Assembly (NCBI GenBank): GCA_020446045.1 | Contig: JAGRFM010000202.1 | Span: forward strand, 1 to 44,976 | Length of the DNA: 44,976 bases | Direction: 5' to 3' | Origin: Nitrosomonas sp. | Lineage (GTDB): Bacteria; Pseudomonadota; Gammaproteobacteria; Burkholderiales; Nitrosomonadaceae | In this document: positions 18,098-28,286 of the stretch, in pieces | Position numbering within the stretch: position 1 is the first letter of the stretch | Layout: each line of letters starts with the position of its first letter | The notes under the pieces: generated by a model | The model's database searches: none | Seen by the model: only the letters and a program-made list of their open reading frames with translations | Told to the model about the DNA's origin: nothing | Made by a program: the position numbers and the translations under genes

Positions 18098-19138
18098 ATG
18101 CGTAAGCCTATTATAGCCATAATATTCTTTATAAGCCTGATTTCTGTTTTGTCTGTCAGCGTTGCTGCGGATAATGATCTGCTCAGGCCGGATTCACCCG
18201 AACGCCATGTTGTCGTGAAGGGAGATACGTTATGGGGTATCGCATCACGATTTTTGAAAGATCCCTGGCGTTGGCCGGAAATCTGGGGGCTTAATCGCGA
18301 TCAACTGAAAAATCCGCATCGGATATATCCGGGTGATGTCATTATTGTGGAAAGAACATTAAAAGGTCACCGATTGTATTTGGATAAAGGTGATGCAAGT
18401 CATCGAACTATAAAATTATCGCCGCATGTGCGTATTGAGGAAGTCGATTCGGGCGCCATTCCGAGTATTCCGGCTTCTGTGATTGAACCGTTTTTGAGTC
18501 AACCTTTGGTGATTGAGAAGGACGGCTTAATGCAAGCTCCTTTTCTGGTTGGGGTCAGTGAAAATCGTGTTGTTATGAGTCCAGGTACTAATGTTTATGT
18601 GAGTAATATGCCCAATAATCTGGGGAAGGCGTGGCAGATTTTCAGGTCGGGAAAGGCATTAAAAGACCCGCAAATGAATAATCAAGTTATTGGTTATGAA
18701 GCAGAATATTTAGGTAATGCCAGTGTTACAGTGTTTGATGAAATCAGTACGGCAATGATTACCTATTCGACACAGGAAATCCTGAAAGGTGATCGTCTGG
18801 TTCCTGCGCCAGGTATTATCTTCAATAATTATGCGCCACATGCGCCTGAAATGCCGGTTGATGGACGAATTATCTCGGTATATGGTGGTGTAACTGAAAT
18901 AGGCAAAAATTCTATCGTGACGCTGAATAAGGGTTTTGAAAATGGTTTGGAAATGGGACATGTTCTTGCAATTTATCGCAGAAGTCAAACTCGAATGCCT
19001 GATGGAAAGATGATAGCATTACCGGATGAACGTTCAGGGCTGGTTTTTGTTTTTCGTGTGTTTGATAAAGTATCCTATGCGCTCGTGGTTCAAAGCAGGG
19101 GCTCGATCATGATCGGTGACGCGATTAAGAATCCATGA
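18098..19138 (+). CDS. exported LysM-domain protein
   Basis: 346 residues. A signal peptide spans 1-~24 (MRKP, hydrophobic core, SVAA). One LysM peptidoglycan-binding domain follows at about 37-84, with VVVKGDTLWGIASRFL and YPGDVIIV at its ends. The remaining ~260 residues are an uncharacterised beta-rich region conserved in betaproteobacterial LysM proteins, typically beside dprA and def as here. The frame can open at TTG 18092, but I chose ATG 18098 because GAGG lies six bases before it. It is probably a periplasmic wall-associated protein; no enzyme motif is seen. Confidence 0.9.
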   Translation: MRKPIIAIIFFISLISVLSVSVAADNDLLRPDSPERHVVVKGDTLWGIASRFLKDPWRWPEIWGLNRDQLKNPHRIYPGDVIIVERTLKGHRLYLDKGDASHRTIKLSPHVRIEEVDSGAIPSIPASVIEPFLSQPLVIEKDGLMQAPFLVGVSENRVVMSPGTNVYVSNMPNNLGKAWQIFRSGKALKDPQMNNQVIGYEAEYLGNASVTVFDEISTAMITYSTQEILKGDRLVPAPGIIFNNYAPHAPEMPVDGRIISVYGGVTEIGKNSIVTLNKGFENGLEMGHVLAIYRRSQTRMPDGKMIALPDERSGLVFVFRVFDKVSYALVVQSRGSIMIGDAIKNP

Positions 19139-19292
19139 GTATTCAGATGATTTGTCAATTGTTTAGCGTATGTTGCGGCTGATGGATAACGCGAAAGTAA
19201 ATTCTTAACTTATCAGTTCGTAATGTGTTGGAAAGAGGTTGTTTTGGTGCGGATGCAATACTTGAGTAGTTCTATGCTGCCGAGATGATTTT

Positions 19293-20429
19293 ATGAGTCA
19301 ATCGGCTGAAATTGCGGAGATTGAATCCTGGTTAAAGTTGTGCCTTATCAAAGGGGTTGGCGACAATTCAATTCGCAGACTATTGATTGCATTCGGAAGC
19401 CCGGCCGCAGTTTTATCAGCTTCTGAAACAGCAATTGAACGTATTGTAAAAAAATCTATCGGAAAGCATATCAGGCGTGGTGCAGCGCCAGATAAAGTTG
19501 ACGCGGCGATCAAGTGGTTGGGAGACGCCGCCAATGCGATAGTTACTCTTGCTGATACGGATTATCCACCACAGCTTTTGCATATCGCGGATCCACCGCC
19601 ATTATTGTATTTTAAAGGGAATCGTGATTTGTTGACCCGGCCGGCACTGGCTATAGTCGGCAGCCGAAATGCAACGCCGCAAGGATTGTCCAATGCCGAA
19701 GCATTTGCTGAGTCGGCCAGTGATGCAGGACTGTGCGTTATCAGCGGCATGGCGCTGGGTATCGATACTGCAGCACATGTTGGTGGTTTGCGCGGAGCTG
19801 CGGCAAGTATTGCGGTAGTCGGTACCGGACTGGATATCGTATACCCTGCCAGAAATCATCAACTTGCGCACAGGCTGGCAAAAGAAGGCGCGCTTATCTC
19901 TGAAGTACCACTGGGTACTCCCGCTATCGGTAGAAATTTTCCAAGAAGAAATCGTATCATCAGTGGCATGAGTCAGGGCAGTCTGATTGTCGAAGCGGCG
20001 CTACGTAGCGGATCTTTGATAACGGCGCGGCAGGCTTTGGAGCAAGGGCGTGAGGTTTTTGCGATTCCGGGCTCGATTCATTCGCCGTTGTCGAAAGGGT
20101 GTCATCTGTTAATTAAGGAAGGCGCCAAACTTGTTGAGAGTATTCAAGACATCTTGGTTGAGTTAAATTCACCTGCACAGTTTAAATTTCATCCGACAAA
20201 AGCAGCCCGGTCAACACATGGCGAGAAGCAACAATTTTCTGAATGTACTCAAACAAATGAGGGTATGTTGTTGCTGCAATACCTGGGCCATGATGTAATC
20301 GATATTGATACTTTGTGTGCGCGCAGTGGCTTGACGGTTGAGTCTGTATCAGCCATGCTATTAACACTTGAACTTGAAGGTTATGTTTCTAGTCTTCCTG
20401 GAGGATGCTACCAACGGGTTGAACGATAA
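19293..20429 (+). CDS. dprA: DNA-processing protein DprA
   Basis: 378 residues. It loads RecA onto incoming single-stranded DNA during natural transformation. An N-terminal helix-hairpin region (LCLIKGVGDNSIRRLL) precedes the Rossmann-like core with AIVGSRNATPQG, GMALGIDTAAHVGGL, FPRRNRIISGMS and SLITARQALEQGR, the standard DprA signatures. The C-terminus (about 320-375) is the winged-helix DprA domain found in Gram-negatives. Smg and topoisomerase III follow in the usual betaproteobacterial order. Presence of DprA alone does not prove competence. Confidence 0.97.
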   Translation: MSQSAEIAEIESWLKLCLIKGVGDNSIRRLLIAFGSPAAVLSASETAIERIVKKSIGKHIRRGAAPDKVDAAIKWLGDAANAIVTLADTDYPPQLLHIADPPPLLYFKGNRDLLTRPALAIVGSRNATPQGLSNAEAFAESASDAGLCVISGMALGIDTAAHVGGLRGAAASIAVVGTGLDIVYPARNHQLAHRLAKEGALISEVPLGTPAIGRNFPRRNRIISGMSQGSLIVEAALRSGSLITARQALEQGREVFAIPGSIHSPLSKGCHLLIKEGAKLVESIQDILVELNSPAQFKFHPTKAARSTHGEKQQFSECTQTNEGMLLLQYLGHDVIDIDTLCARSGLTVESVSAMLLTLELEGYVSSLPGGCYQRVER

Positions 20430-20574
20430 TACAATAACAGTATGTTGGTAAATAAGAGAAGATACGTAAACGTAATTTGATATCGATAGAACAATACTTT
20501 GGCTGCATAATCTGGATTTCCTGTGATAACAGTAGATTAGGAAAGCAGCTTGTTGACTACGAATAAATACTAAA

Positions 20575-21033
20575 ATGTTCGATATACTCTATTATTTATT
20601 TGAAAATTATTTTGATTCAGGTAGTTACCCTGATTCTGAGACGCTTACGCGTAAGTTGTCCATGGCCGGCTTCAATGATGAAGATATTCATGAAGCGCTT
20701 GACTGGTTATCAGAATTGGCGCAGCAAGATAATAACGGGTATCCGGATTCGCTGACAGAAAGCAAATCCATCAGATGCTTCAGTGCGCTGGAAATGGAAA
20801 AAATTGATACCGAAGGCCGTGGTTTTATTGTTTTTTTGGAACAATCCGGAATTATTAACCCATTACAGCGCGAGCAGTTGATTGATCGCGTTATAGCCTT
20901 GGATGAGGATTCATCCAGTCTGGAGAAAATAAAACTTATTGTTTTGACAGAACTCTGGATGCATGATCAATTATCCGATAATGCTGTTCTGGAAAAGTTG
21001 TTGATTGTCAGCGATTCGCATCACTGGCATTAG
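20575..21033 (+). CDS. smg: Smg family protein (DUF494)
   Basis: 152 residues. The N-terminus MFDILYYLFENYFD and the acidic, helical body with RGFIVFLEQSGIINPLQREQLIDRVIAL are characteristic of Smg. It is usually adjacent to dprA and a topoisomerase, as here, 145 bases after dprA. The biochemical role is unknown. There is no strong ribosome site, but the ATG is the only start matching the family's N-terminus. Confidence 0.93.
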   Translation: MFDILYYLFENYFDSGSYPDSETLTRKLSMAGFNDEDIHEALDWLSELAQQDNNGYPDSLTESKSIRCFSALEMEKIDTEGRGFIVFLEQSGIINPLQREQLIDRVIALDEDSSSLEKIKLIVLTELWMHDQLSDNAVLEKLLIVSDSHHWH

Positions 21034-21054
21034 ATCAATTTTTATAAAACCAAT

Positions 21055-21072
21055 TACAGGTCAATACCTGTA
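21055..21072. promoter_or_regulatory. operator-like palindrome upstream of topoisomerase III
   Basis: TACAGGT and ACCTGTA form perfect 7-bp arms around CAAT, and the right arm overlaps a TATAAA at 21071-21076 that could serve as a -10. It lies about 115 bases before the topoisomerase start. The size suits a dimeric repressor covering the promoter. No matching -35 is seen, and the regulator is unknown. Confidence 0.35.
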
Positions 21073-21187
21073 TAAAAGTGCCTGAGACTTTGGTGATTAA
21101 TATCTTTTCTTTAGAAAAAAAATTTGTTTTCCTGGTTTTAACTGCAAAGCAAAATGAGATTGTAACTCGTTTTAATGGAGGAGAAAA

Positions 21188-23728
21188 ATGAGCAAAACGT
21201 TGGTTATTGCAGAAAAACCGTCTGTAGCTGCCGACATTGCTCGTGCTTTGGGTGGTTTTACCAAACACACGGACTATTTTGAAAATGATGACTTTGTTGT
21301 CTCATCCGCTGTGGGGCATTTGCTGGAGCTTGTTGTTCCCGAGCAGTATGAAGTGAAAAGAGGTAAGTGGAGTTTTGCCAACTTACCTGTTATTCCGCCA
21401 CATTTTGATTTAAATCCCATTGAAAAAACTTCAACACGTCTGAAATTATTAAAAAAACTGATCAAACGCAAGGATGTTGAAACGATCATCAATGCGTGTG
21501 ACGCGGGGCGCGAAGGTGAATTAATTTTTTATTACATCATGCGGCATGTAACGAATAAGAAGCCGATCAAACGGTTGTGGTTGCAGTCCATGACGCCGGA
21601 TGCAATCCGTGGGGGATTTAAAAAGTTGTTGGATAATTCGGAAGTGCATTCATTGGCTGAAGCGGCCGTGAGCCGTTCCGAATCGGATTGGCTGGTTGGA
21701 ATCAATGGCACGCGTGCGATGACTGCCTTTAATTCCCAAGAGGGAGGATTCCATAAAACAACCGTAGGCCGTGTGCAAACACCGACACTTGCTATTCTGA
21801 TTGAACGTGAAGAAAAAATAAAAAAATTCAAACCAAAGGATTACTGGGAAGTACAAGGTGAATTTGTCTCCGAGAATGGAGTATATGAAGGAAAATGGTT
21901 TGATGAGCAGTTTAAAAAGGATAAATCAGAAACTGAACTGAGAGCAGATCGAATCTGGGATTTTGAAAAAGCAGAGGCGATAAAGACTAAATGTGAAGGT
22001 AAATCTGGTGTTGTCAGTGAAGAAAGTAAACCGTCAAAAGAAACCTGTCCGTTACTTTATGATTTGACCAGCCTGCAACGTGACGCCAACAGCCGATTTG
22101 GATTTTCTGCCAAAGCAACGCTTGGTTTGGCGCAAGCTTTGTATGAAAAACATAAAGTGTTGACTTATCCCAGAACGGATTCCAGAGCTTTGCCGGAAGA
22201 TTATATATCGACGGTCAAGGAAACACTGGTGGGGCTTGAAGGTACTGAGTATCAGACATTCTCCCGCGCAATTTTGCAATCGGATTGGGTCAAGCCCAAT
22301 AAACGGATTTTTAATAACGCAAAGATTTCGGATCACTTTGCCATTATTCCCACGTTGTTAAACCCCAAGAAATTGAATGAAGCGGAAGCCAAGCTTTATG
22401 ATCTGGTGACAAAACGATTTTTAGCTATTTTTTATCCGGCAGCAGAATTTCTGGTTACGACACGTATCACCCGGGTTGAAAATGAACCTTTTAAAACGGA
22501 AGGAAAGGTCATGGTTAATCCGGGTTGGCAAGCGGTATATGGGAAGTCTTTAAATGGCAAGGCGGATGATGCTTCATTGGTTGCTGTGAAATCCGGGGAA
22601 TCGGTAGCAGTTAATGAAATTAATGTTATCTCCAACCAAACGCGTCCGCCTGCGCGTTTTAATGAAGCGACGCTGCTATCAGCGATGGAAAGTGCCGGAA
22701 AGCTCGTGGAAGATGAAGAATTACGGGCGGCAATGAGTGCAAAAGGATTGGGAACGCCGGCGACACGCGCAGCAATTATCGAAGGTTTGGTATCCGAAAA
22801 TTACTTGCTCAGAGTGGGGCGTGAATTGCATCCGACGGCAAAGGCATTTTCGTTGATAACGTTATTGCGCGGTCTGAAAATTCCAGAATTGATTTCGCCA
22901 GAGTTAACGGGTAACTGGGAATTTCAACTTCGGCAAATCGAAAAAGGTGAGCTTAAACGGGATGCGTTTATGCAGAATATTGCCGAAATGACGCGTCATA
23001 TTGTTGAGCAGGCAAAAAGCCATCGGGGTGAAACCATTGAGGGAGATTTTGCGACGCTGAAAACGCCATGTCCGAAATGTGGCGGTGTGGTACGGGAAAC
23101 TTATAAAAAATTTCGATGTGATCAATGCGATTTTGCGGTCTGGAAAATACTGGCCGGTCGTCAATTTGAAATTGATGAAATGGAAACGTTGATCCAGGCG
23201 CGTGAAGTAGGTCCGCTGCAAGGTTTTCGCAGCAAAATGGGGCGTTTGTTTAATGCTAATATCAAATTAACCGATGATTTTGAAACAAAATTCGATTTTG
23301 GCAATGATGAAGAAACTCAGTCATCAGTTGATTTTTCTAAGTCGACCGTACTGGGGCAATGTCCATTGTGTCAGCATCAGGTTTATGAACATGGAATGTC
23401 TTATGTCTGTGAAAAAGCAGTCGGTAGTGAACGTACCTGCAGTTTTAAAATGGGTAAAATCATTCTCGAGCGGCCGATTGAACCGGAGCAGGTGATCAAG
23501 TTAATAGAAACTGGGAAAACCGATTTATTGAAAAAATTTATTTCTAAAAAGGGAAGGCCTTTTTCAGCCTATCTGGTGAAAACTGCCGATGGAAAAATCG
23601 GATTTGAATTCGAGCAGAAAAAGACTAAGAAAGAATCTGATGCAAACGCGGATACCGAGAAAGCGGATTCAGTTAAAACAAAACAGACCAAAGCAAAATC
23701 AGTTAGAAAAAAAACAGGCGCAACTTAG
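21188..23728 (+). CDS. topB: DNA topoisomerase III (type IA), long form
   Basis: 846 residues. It relaxes or decatenates DNA through a single-strand break. The N-terminal Toprim domain starts with KTLVIAEKPSVA and has NACDAGREGE at 102-111. The catalytic tyrosine is Tyr327 in VLTYPRTDSR, and GLGTPATRA lies further on. The tail is longer than E. coli TopB (653 residues). It carries two cysteine clusters (CPKCGG...CDQC at about 628-647 and CPLC...C at about 725-751), each followed by a topoisomerase C-terminal repeat beginning with a GR.F-like segment, and ends in a Lys-rich tail. A strong GGAGGAG precedes the ATG. Adjacent dprA-smg is typical. Whether it replaces TopA in this cell cannot be judged here. 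Confidence 0.93.
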   Translation: MSKTLVIAEKPSVAADIARALGGFTKHTDYFENDDFVVSSAVGHLLELVVPEQYEVKRGKWSFANLPVIPPHFDLNPIEKTSTRLKLLKKLIKRKDVETIINACDAGREGELIFYYIMRHVTNKKPIKRLWLQSMTPDAIRGGFKKLLDNSEVHSLAEAAVSRSESDWLVGINGTRAMTAFNSQEGGFHKTTVGRVQTPTLAILIEREEKIKKFKPKDYWEVQGEFVSENGVYEGKWFDEQFKKDKSETELRADRIWDFEKAEAIKTKCEGKSGVVSEESKPSKETCPLLYDLTSLQRDANSRFGFSAKATLGLAQALYEKHKVLTYPRTDSRALPEDYISTVKETLVGLEGTEYQTFSRAILQSDWVKPNKRIFNNAKISDHFAIIPTLLNPKKLNEAEAKLYDLVTKRFLAIFYPAAEFLVTTRITRVENEPFKTEGKVMVNPGWQAVYGKSLNGKADDASLVAVKSGESVAVNEINVISNQTRPPARFNEATLLSAMESAGKLVEDEELRAAMSAKGLGTPATRAAIIEGLVSENYLLRVGRELHPTAKAFSLITLLRGLKIPELISPELTGNWEFQLRQIEKGELKRDAFMQNIAEMTRHIVEQAKSHRGETIEGDFATLKTPCPKCGGVVRETYKKFRCDQCDFAVWKILAGRQFEIDEMETLIQAREVGPLQGFRSKMGRLFNANIKLTDDFETKFDFGNDEETQSSVDFSKSTVLGQCPLCQHQVYEHGMSYVCEKAVGSERTCSFKMGKIILERPIEPEQVIKLIETGKTDLLKKFISKKGRPFSAYLVKTADGKIGFEFEQKKTKKESDANADTEKADSVKTKQTKAKSVRKKTGAT

Positions 23729-23771
23729 CATTATCCGGTGATGACTTTTTTATGATGAGAAGCAAACATTG

Positions 23772-23808
23772 AAAAGCCCATTTGATGAAATCGATCGCTG
23801 GGCTTTTA
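23772..23808 (+). terminator. intrinsic terminator after topoisomerase III
   Basis: AAAAGCCCA (23772-23780) pairs perfectly with TGGGCTTTT (23799-23807) around an 18-base loop. The T run is only four long, so efficiency is uncertain. It could also serve the convergent minus-strand gene just downstream. Confidence 0.65.
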
Positions 23809-23835
23809 TCTGGGATACGTCTTATGAAAAGTTAT

Positions 23836-24090
23836 TTAGGTATAGAAATTAATAATATATTTAACTATGCCGCTTGTTGCGACGATGATTATAATCAGTC
23901 CGCCGATCATGGCTGTGCCTTCTATAATAATTGAAAAAAAAGCACGTCCTGTATTCTCGAATTCTTCTTCGCCCAAAGGATTTTTCCTATTCTGTTTGCG
24001 ATTTTTTACCCATATCTGCAGCCAAATAGCAACAGGAATGGCCAAAAAACAAAACATTAAAACAATTTCTGCATCTTCCATGTAAAACAT
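23836..24090 (-). CDS. small two-helix membrane protein
   Basis: 84 residues. Two hydrophobic helices (about 9-27 and 57-79) flank a charged loop with KNRKQNRKNPLGEEEFEN. The first helix plus basic stretch vaguely recalls PspB, but the second helix does not fit and I do not assign a family. The ATG at 24090 has AGAGG nine bases upstream, so translation is credible. It is convergent with topoisomerase III and stands alone. Inner-membrane location is inferred from the helices. Confidence 0.65.
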   Translation of the reverse strand: MFYMEDAEIVLMFCFLAIPVAIWLQIWVKNRKQNRKNPLGEEEFENTGRAFFSIIIEGTAMIGGLIIIIVATSGIVKYIINFYT

Positions 24091-24472
24091 GTGTTTAATC
24101 CTCTTTAAGTGTATTGGTGTTACAACATTATCGTATGGTTTTTTTAGTTTATGCTAAAGCATTGCTTTCATGGAGCTAGGCATCAATGCTTGAATAATCA
24201 CAATTATGGATGCGAAAATTTATAATAGTAACGCGTTCAATGCAATATAAATTCATTAGATTATCCCAAATGGTTCCAATAGGTAATCTTTTCTTACATT
24301 TGGTTTTGGGCTTTAGATTATAGATTAACTTTGGCTTCAGGCCTTATTTGTAAGAATAGCAATTTATCAAACATTGTTTTTACTGTTCGGATAATCTGTT
24401 GTCAATCGTGCAAAAGATATTTTTTGTTCACCATATGCGTTATTATCGACCCTTTTTATGAGGCAAGATAAT
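24091..24472. other. 382-base AT-rich gap before aroA
   Basis: I see no gene here. An 8-bp inverted repeat AAGCATTG/CAATGCTT occurs at 24157-24164 and 24184-24191. An imperfect AGATTATCC/GGTAATCT pair lies near 24255-24285. The promoters of the divergent small membrane gene and aroA must lie here, but no pair with good spacing is convincing. Confidence 0.4.
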
Positions 24473-25774
24473 ATGAACTGGCTTGATTTGCCGGCAGCCC
24501 GTGCAGCATCTGGAACTGTCCGGCTTCCTGGTTCCAAAAGTATTTCCAATCGTATTTTGCTGCTTGCAGCCTTGGCAAAAGGTACAACCCATGTCTGTGA
24601 TTTGCTTGCCTCCGATGATACGTCGTATATGCTGAAAGCGCTAGCGACACTTGGTGTTGATATTAAACAATCTGGTGAAAACAGCTACCAGATTGTTGGG
24701 ACTGAAGGCCGGTTTGAAAACAATAATGCGGATTTGTTTCTGGGTAACGCCGGTACAGCATTTCGTCCTTTGGTTGCAGTGCTGGCGCTGATGAAGGGTT
24801 GCTATCGATTATCCGGTGTGTCGCGAATGCATGAAAGACCGATAGGCGATCTTGTCGATGCTTTGCATGGGATAGGTGCGGATATCACCTATATAGGTAA
24901 TCCGGGTTTTCCACCATTGGAAATCAAGCCGGCGACCATTCAAGGTGAAACCATTCGGCTTGCTGTAAAAGGTGATGTGTCTAGTCAATTTTTATCGGGT
25001 TTGCTTATGGCATTGCCGATTACCGGGAAAAAATCAGTGGTTGAAGTTGCCGGGACACTGATTTCGCGGCCCTATGTTGCATTGACGCTTGAACAAATGA
25101 AACGCTTTGGCGTGAGGGTCGAGCATGAGGAATGGCAGACATTCACTATCGCAGCGAATCAGTGTTATCTTAGTCCTGGTGAAATCATGGTGGAAGGGGA
25201 TGCATCTTCTGCTTCGTATTTTCTGGCGGCGGGTGCTATAGGCGGTGGGCCGGTTCGAGTACAGGGTGTCGGAAACGAAAGTGTGCAAGGTGATGTTCGT
25301 TTTGCGGATGCAATTCGGCAAATGGGTGCAAAGATCCAAATGGATAAGCAATGGATCGAGTCAAGCAATTTGCGTTCCGGAGTCGGGTCGTTGAGGGCGA
25401 TTGATTTGGATTGCAATCATATTCCCGACGCGGCTATGACGCTGGCGGTGATGGCGTTATTTGCTGATGGCGTAACCACGTTGAAGAATATTGCAAGCTG
25501 GCGACTAAAGGAAACAGACCGGCTTAAGGCAATGTCAACAGAACTTAGGAAGCTGGGTGCTGGCGTTGAAGAAGGTGAAGACTTTTTGCGTATAACGCCG
25601 CCAGAAAATGGTCTGAAATCAAATATTGCTATCGATACCTATGATGATCATCGTATGGCCATGTGTTTTTCGCTTGTAGTTTTTGGTGTTCCAGTAAGGA
25701 TTAATGATCCTGATTGTGTATCCAAGACTTTTCCGGACTACTTTGAGCAGTTTCGGCGTCTTATTTATATTTGA
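24473..25774 (+). CDS. aroA: 3-phosphoshikimate 1-carboxyvinyltransferase (EPSP synthase)
   Basis: 433 residues. It joins phosphoenolpyruvate to shikimate-3-phosphate in aromatic amino-acid synthesis. The signature [10 protein letters not shown] contains Lys22. [13 protein letters not shown] is the PEP-binding segment, [10 protein letters not shown] follows, and DDHRMAM lies near the C-terminus. The pattern matches class I enzymes. I chose ATG 24473 because GAGG lies nine bases upstream; the in-frame ATG at 24458 has none. It begins the conserved order aroA-cmk-rpsA-ihfB, with cmk 21 bases after its stop. Confidence 0.97.
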   Translation: MNWLDLPAARAASGTVRLPGSKSISNRILLLAALAKGTTHVCDLLASDDTSYMLKALATLGVDIKQSGENSYQIVGTEGRFENNNADLFLGNAGTAFRPLVAVLALMKGCYRLSGVSRMHERPIGDLVDALHGIGADITYIGNPGFPPLEIKPATIQGETIRLAVKGDVSSQFLSGLLMALPITGKKSVVEVAGTLISRPYVALTLEQMKRFGVRVEHEEWQTFTIAANQCYLSPGEIMVEGDASSASYFLAAGAIGGGPVRVQGVGNESVQGDVRFADAIRQMGAKIQMDKQWIESSNLRSGVGSLRAIDLDCNHIPDAAMTLAVMALFADGVTTLKNIASWRLKETDRLKAMSTELRKLGAGVEEGEDFLRITPPENGLKSNIAIDTYDDHRMAMCFSLVVFGVPVRINDPDCVSKTFPDYFEQFRRLIYI

Positions 25775-25795
25775 AAAGTTGAATAGGGATTGCGC

Positions 25796-26479
25796 ATGAC
25801 GCATAACAAGATGATTCCGGTCGTTGCCATTGATGGGCCTTCAGCTTCGGGCAAAGGAACTGTTGCGCAACGGGTGGCCAAAGCTTTGGGTTTTCATTAT
25901 CTGGATAGTGGGGCATTGTATCGCCTGGTGGCTTTGAAATCGTTGCAAGAAGATATAGAAATTGCTGATGAGGCCAAATTGGCTGAAATTGCTGCCAATT
26001 TAAATGTCGCCTTTGAAAATGATGAAATCTTTTTAGACAACTGTCGAGTGACAGATGAAATTCGTACTGAAGAGTGCGGTGTTGTCGCTTCAAAATTGGC
26101 TTCTTATCATCGTGTTAGAGAATCGTTGGTCGCCCGGCAGCGTGCTTTCCGCAAGTCTCCCGGGTTGGTTGCTGACGGTCGAGATATGGGGTCGGTTATT
26201 TTTCCCGATGCGGTGTTAAAAGTTTTTTTGACTGCAAGCGCCGAGATTCGTGCGCAAAGGCGTTATAAGCAGTTGATGGAGAAAGGAATAAATGCTAACA
26301 TAAAGGTTTTGCTGGAAGATATCCGTGTGCGCGATGATCGCGATAGCAATCGCAGCGTCGCGCCGTTGCAGAAAAGTATGGATGCGAGGTTGTTGGACAC
26401 AACCTCGCTTTCTATTTTGCAAGCTCAGAATTGTGTACTGGAATGGTATAAAGCAAGCTGTGCGAATAGACGGGTTTGA
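25796..26479 (+). CDS. cmk: cytidylate kinase
   Basis: 227 residues. It phosphorylates CMP and dCMP with ATP. The P-loop GPSASGKGT lies at 14-22. LDSGALYR, the [13 protein letters not shown] loop and [13 protein letters not shown] are the CMP-site motifs of the bacterial enzyme. A TTG at 25790 could extend it, but AGGGA at 25785-25789 is spaced correctly for the ATG at 25796. The cmk-rpsA order is widely conserved. The stop codon lies inside the left arm of a terminator hairpin. Confidence 0.96.
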   Translation: MTHNKMIPVVAIDGPSASGKGTVAQRVAKALGFHYLDSGALYRLVALKSLQEDIEIADEAKLAEIAANLNVAFENDEIFLDNCRVTDEIRTEECGVVASKLASYHRVRESLVARQRAFRKSPGLVADGRDMGSVIFPDAVLKVFLTASAEIRAQRRYKQLMEKGINANIKVLLEDIRVRDDRDSNRSVAPLQKSMDARLLDTTSLSILQAQNCVLEWYKASCANRRV

Positions 26480-26520
26480 AACTGTGCGCTAACTGAATTG
26501 CACGTTTCAAACATTTTTTT
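26474..26520 (+). terminator. terminator or attenuator spanning the cmk stop
   Basis: GTTTGAAAC (26474-26482) plus GTGC (26484-26487) pairs with GCAC (26500-26503) plus GTTTCAAAC (26504-26512), leaving one bulged T, followed by seven T residues. The cmk TGA (26477-26479) lies in the left arm, so a terminating ribosome could block the hairpin and affect read-through into rpsA. Confidence 0.85.
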
Positions 26521-26567
26521 AACGAACCCATTCTTCTGTTTTGGAAGAAAAATCAGGTGTTTTTATA

Positions 26568-28277
26568 ATGACTACTGTATCTAATGTAACAAAGCCCTCA
26601 GAAAGTTTTGCCGATCTGTTTGAAGAAAGCCTTGCGCGTCAGGAAATGCGTGTCGGTGAAGTTATCACTGCAGAAGTTGTCCGTGTTGATTACAATATCG
26701 TGGTTGTAAACGCGGGATTAAAATCGGAAAGTTATATACCGGTTGAAGAGTTTAAAAACGATAAAGGTGAAATTGAAGTCAAGCCTGGGGATTTTGTCAG
26801 TGTGGCCATTGAGACACTTGAAGATGGTTATGGTGAAACCCGCTTGTCACGTGATAAGGCCAAGCGTTTGACGGCATGGCATGATCTCGAGGCAGCCATG
26901 GAAAGTGGCGCAATTGTGACGGGAATGGTTAACGGCAAGGTGAAAGGTGGGCTGACTGCCATGATTAATGGTATTCGCGCATTTTTGCCAGGTTCGCTCG
27001 TTGATATTCGACCGGTCAAAGATACTACGCCCTATGAAAATAGGGAAATGGAATTCAAGGTTATTAAGCTTGACCGTAAACGTAATAATGTGGTGGTCTC
27101 ACGTCGTGCGGTTCTTGAAGAAACACAGGGTGCTGATCGACAGTCTCTGTTGGAGAGCCTCGAGGAAGGTGCGGTTGTTCAGGGAATCGTTAAAAACATT
27201 ACTGATTACGGTGCATTTGTTGATTTGGGTGGAATTGACGGATTGTTGCATATAACCGATCTCGCTTGGCGGCGTGTCAAACATCCTTCCGAAGTGGTTA
27301 ATATCGGTGATGAAGTAACAGCCAAAGTACTCAAGTTCGACCAGGATAAAAATCGTGTGTCACTCGGCCTGAAGCAATTGACTGAAGATCCATGGGTTGG
27401 GTTGTCACGCCGCTATCCACCACGAACGCGTCTGTTCGGGAAAGTGACCAATCTGACTGATTACGGCGCATTTATTGAAATTGAACAGGGGATAGAAGGG
27501 CTTGTTCATGTGTCCGAGATGGATTGGACCAACAAGAATGTATATCCTTCAAAAGTCGTTCAGTTGGGTGATGAAGTGGAAGTTATGATCCTGGAGATTG
27601 ATGAAGAGCGTCGCCGTATTTCGCTGGGTATGAAACAATGCCAGGTCAATCCTTGGGAAGAATTCTCCATGAATCATGAGAAGGGCGATAAGGTTAAAGG
27701 ACAAATCAAATCAATAACAGACTTTGGTGTATTTATCGGGCTGCCGGGCAATATAGACGGATTGGTTCATCTGTCTGATTTGTCCTGGAGTCAGTCAGGA
27801 GAAGACGCTGTTTGTGATTATAAGAAAGGCGATGAAGTTGAAGCGGTCATCCTATCGATCGATGTTGAACGGGAAAGAATTTCACTTGGAATTAAGCAGC
27901 TGGAAGACGATCCGTTTAATCATTTTGTTGCCGAACATGATAAAAACAGCATTGTTGAAGGGGCTGTGAAATCAATTGATGCTAAAGGCGCTGTCATCGC
28001 GTTGGCCGATGATGTGGAAGGATATTTGCGCGCGTCTGAAATTTCACGGGATCGTGTGGAAGATATTCGGGCACATCTGAAAGAAGGTGAGAAAGTAGAA
28101 GCCATGATTATCAATGTTGATCGCAAGAATCGTGCTATAAACCTCTCGATAAAAGCTAAAGATAAATCGGATGAAACAACTGCTATGCAGAAAATAAAAG
28201 CACCGGCAAATGCTGGAACAACGAGCTTGGGTGCATTACTTAAGGCAAAAATGGATAGTAAAAATACAGAGCAATAA
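26568..28277 (+). CDS. rpsA: 30S ribosomal protein S1
   Basis: 569 residues, six S1 RNA-binding repeats. It recruits mRNA to the 30S subunit. The repeats are recognisable by recurring segments such as [37 protein letters not shown] and [13 protein letters not shown], each followed by RISLG or a variant. The tail ends in Lys-rich [14 protein letters not shown]. An upstream frame opens at 26541, but ATG 26568 has AGGTG eight bases ahead and matches the usual start. IhfB follows nine bases after its stop. A hairpin ahead of it may attenuate expression. Confidence 0.98.
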   Translation: MTTVSNVTKPSESFADLFEESLARQEMRVGEVITAEVVRVDYNIVVVNAGLKSESYIPVEEFKNDKGEIEVKPGDFVSVAIETLEDGYGETRLSRDKAKRLTAWHDLEAAMESGAIVTGMVNGKVKGGLTAMINGIRAFLPGSLVDIRPVKDTTPYENREMEFKVIKLDRKRNNVVVSRRAVLEETQGADRQSLLESLEEGAVVQGIVKNITDYGAFVDLGGIDGLLHITDLAWRRVKHPSEVVNIGDEVTAKVLKFDQDKNRVSLGLKQLTEDPWVGLSRRYPPRTRLFGKVTNLTDYGAFIEIEQGIEGLVHVSEMDWTNKNVYPSKVVQLGDEVEVMILEIDEERRRISLGMKQCQVNPWEEFSMNHEKGDKVKGQIKSITDFGVFIGLPGNIDGLVHLSDLSWSQSGEDAVCDYKKGDEVEAVILSIDVERERISLGIKQLEDDPFNHFVAEHDKNSIVEGAVKSIDAKGAVIALADDVEGYLRASEISRDRVEDIRAHLKEGEKVEAMIINVDRKNRAINLSIKAKDKSDETTAMQKIKAPANAGTTSLGALLKAKMDSKNTEQ

Positions 28278-28286
28278 GGAATATTC

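Noticed and set aside
19139-19292. Possible small RNA or promoter between LysM gene and dprA
   Set aside because: No hairpin with T run and no hexamer pair at standard spacing could be identified.
20440-20490. Short ATG frame between dprA and smg
   Set aside because: Only twelve codons, no ribosome site and no conservation visible.
24458-24472. Upstream start for aroA at 24458
   Set aside because: No ribosome site there, whereas 24473 has GAGG at good spacing and gives the usual N-terminus.
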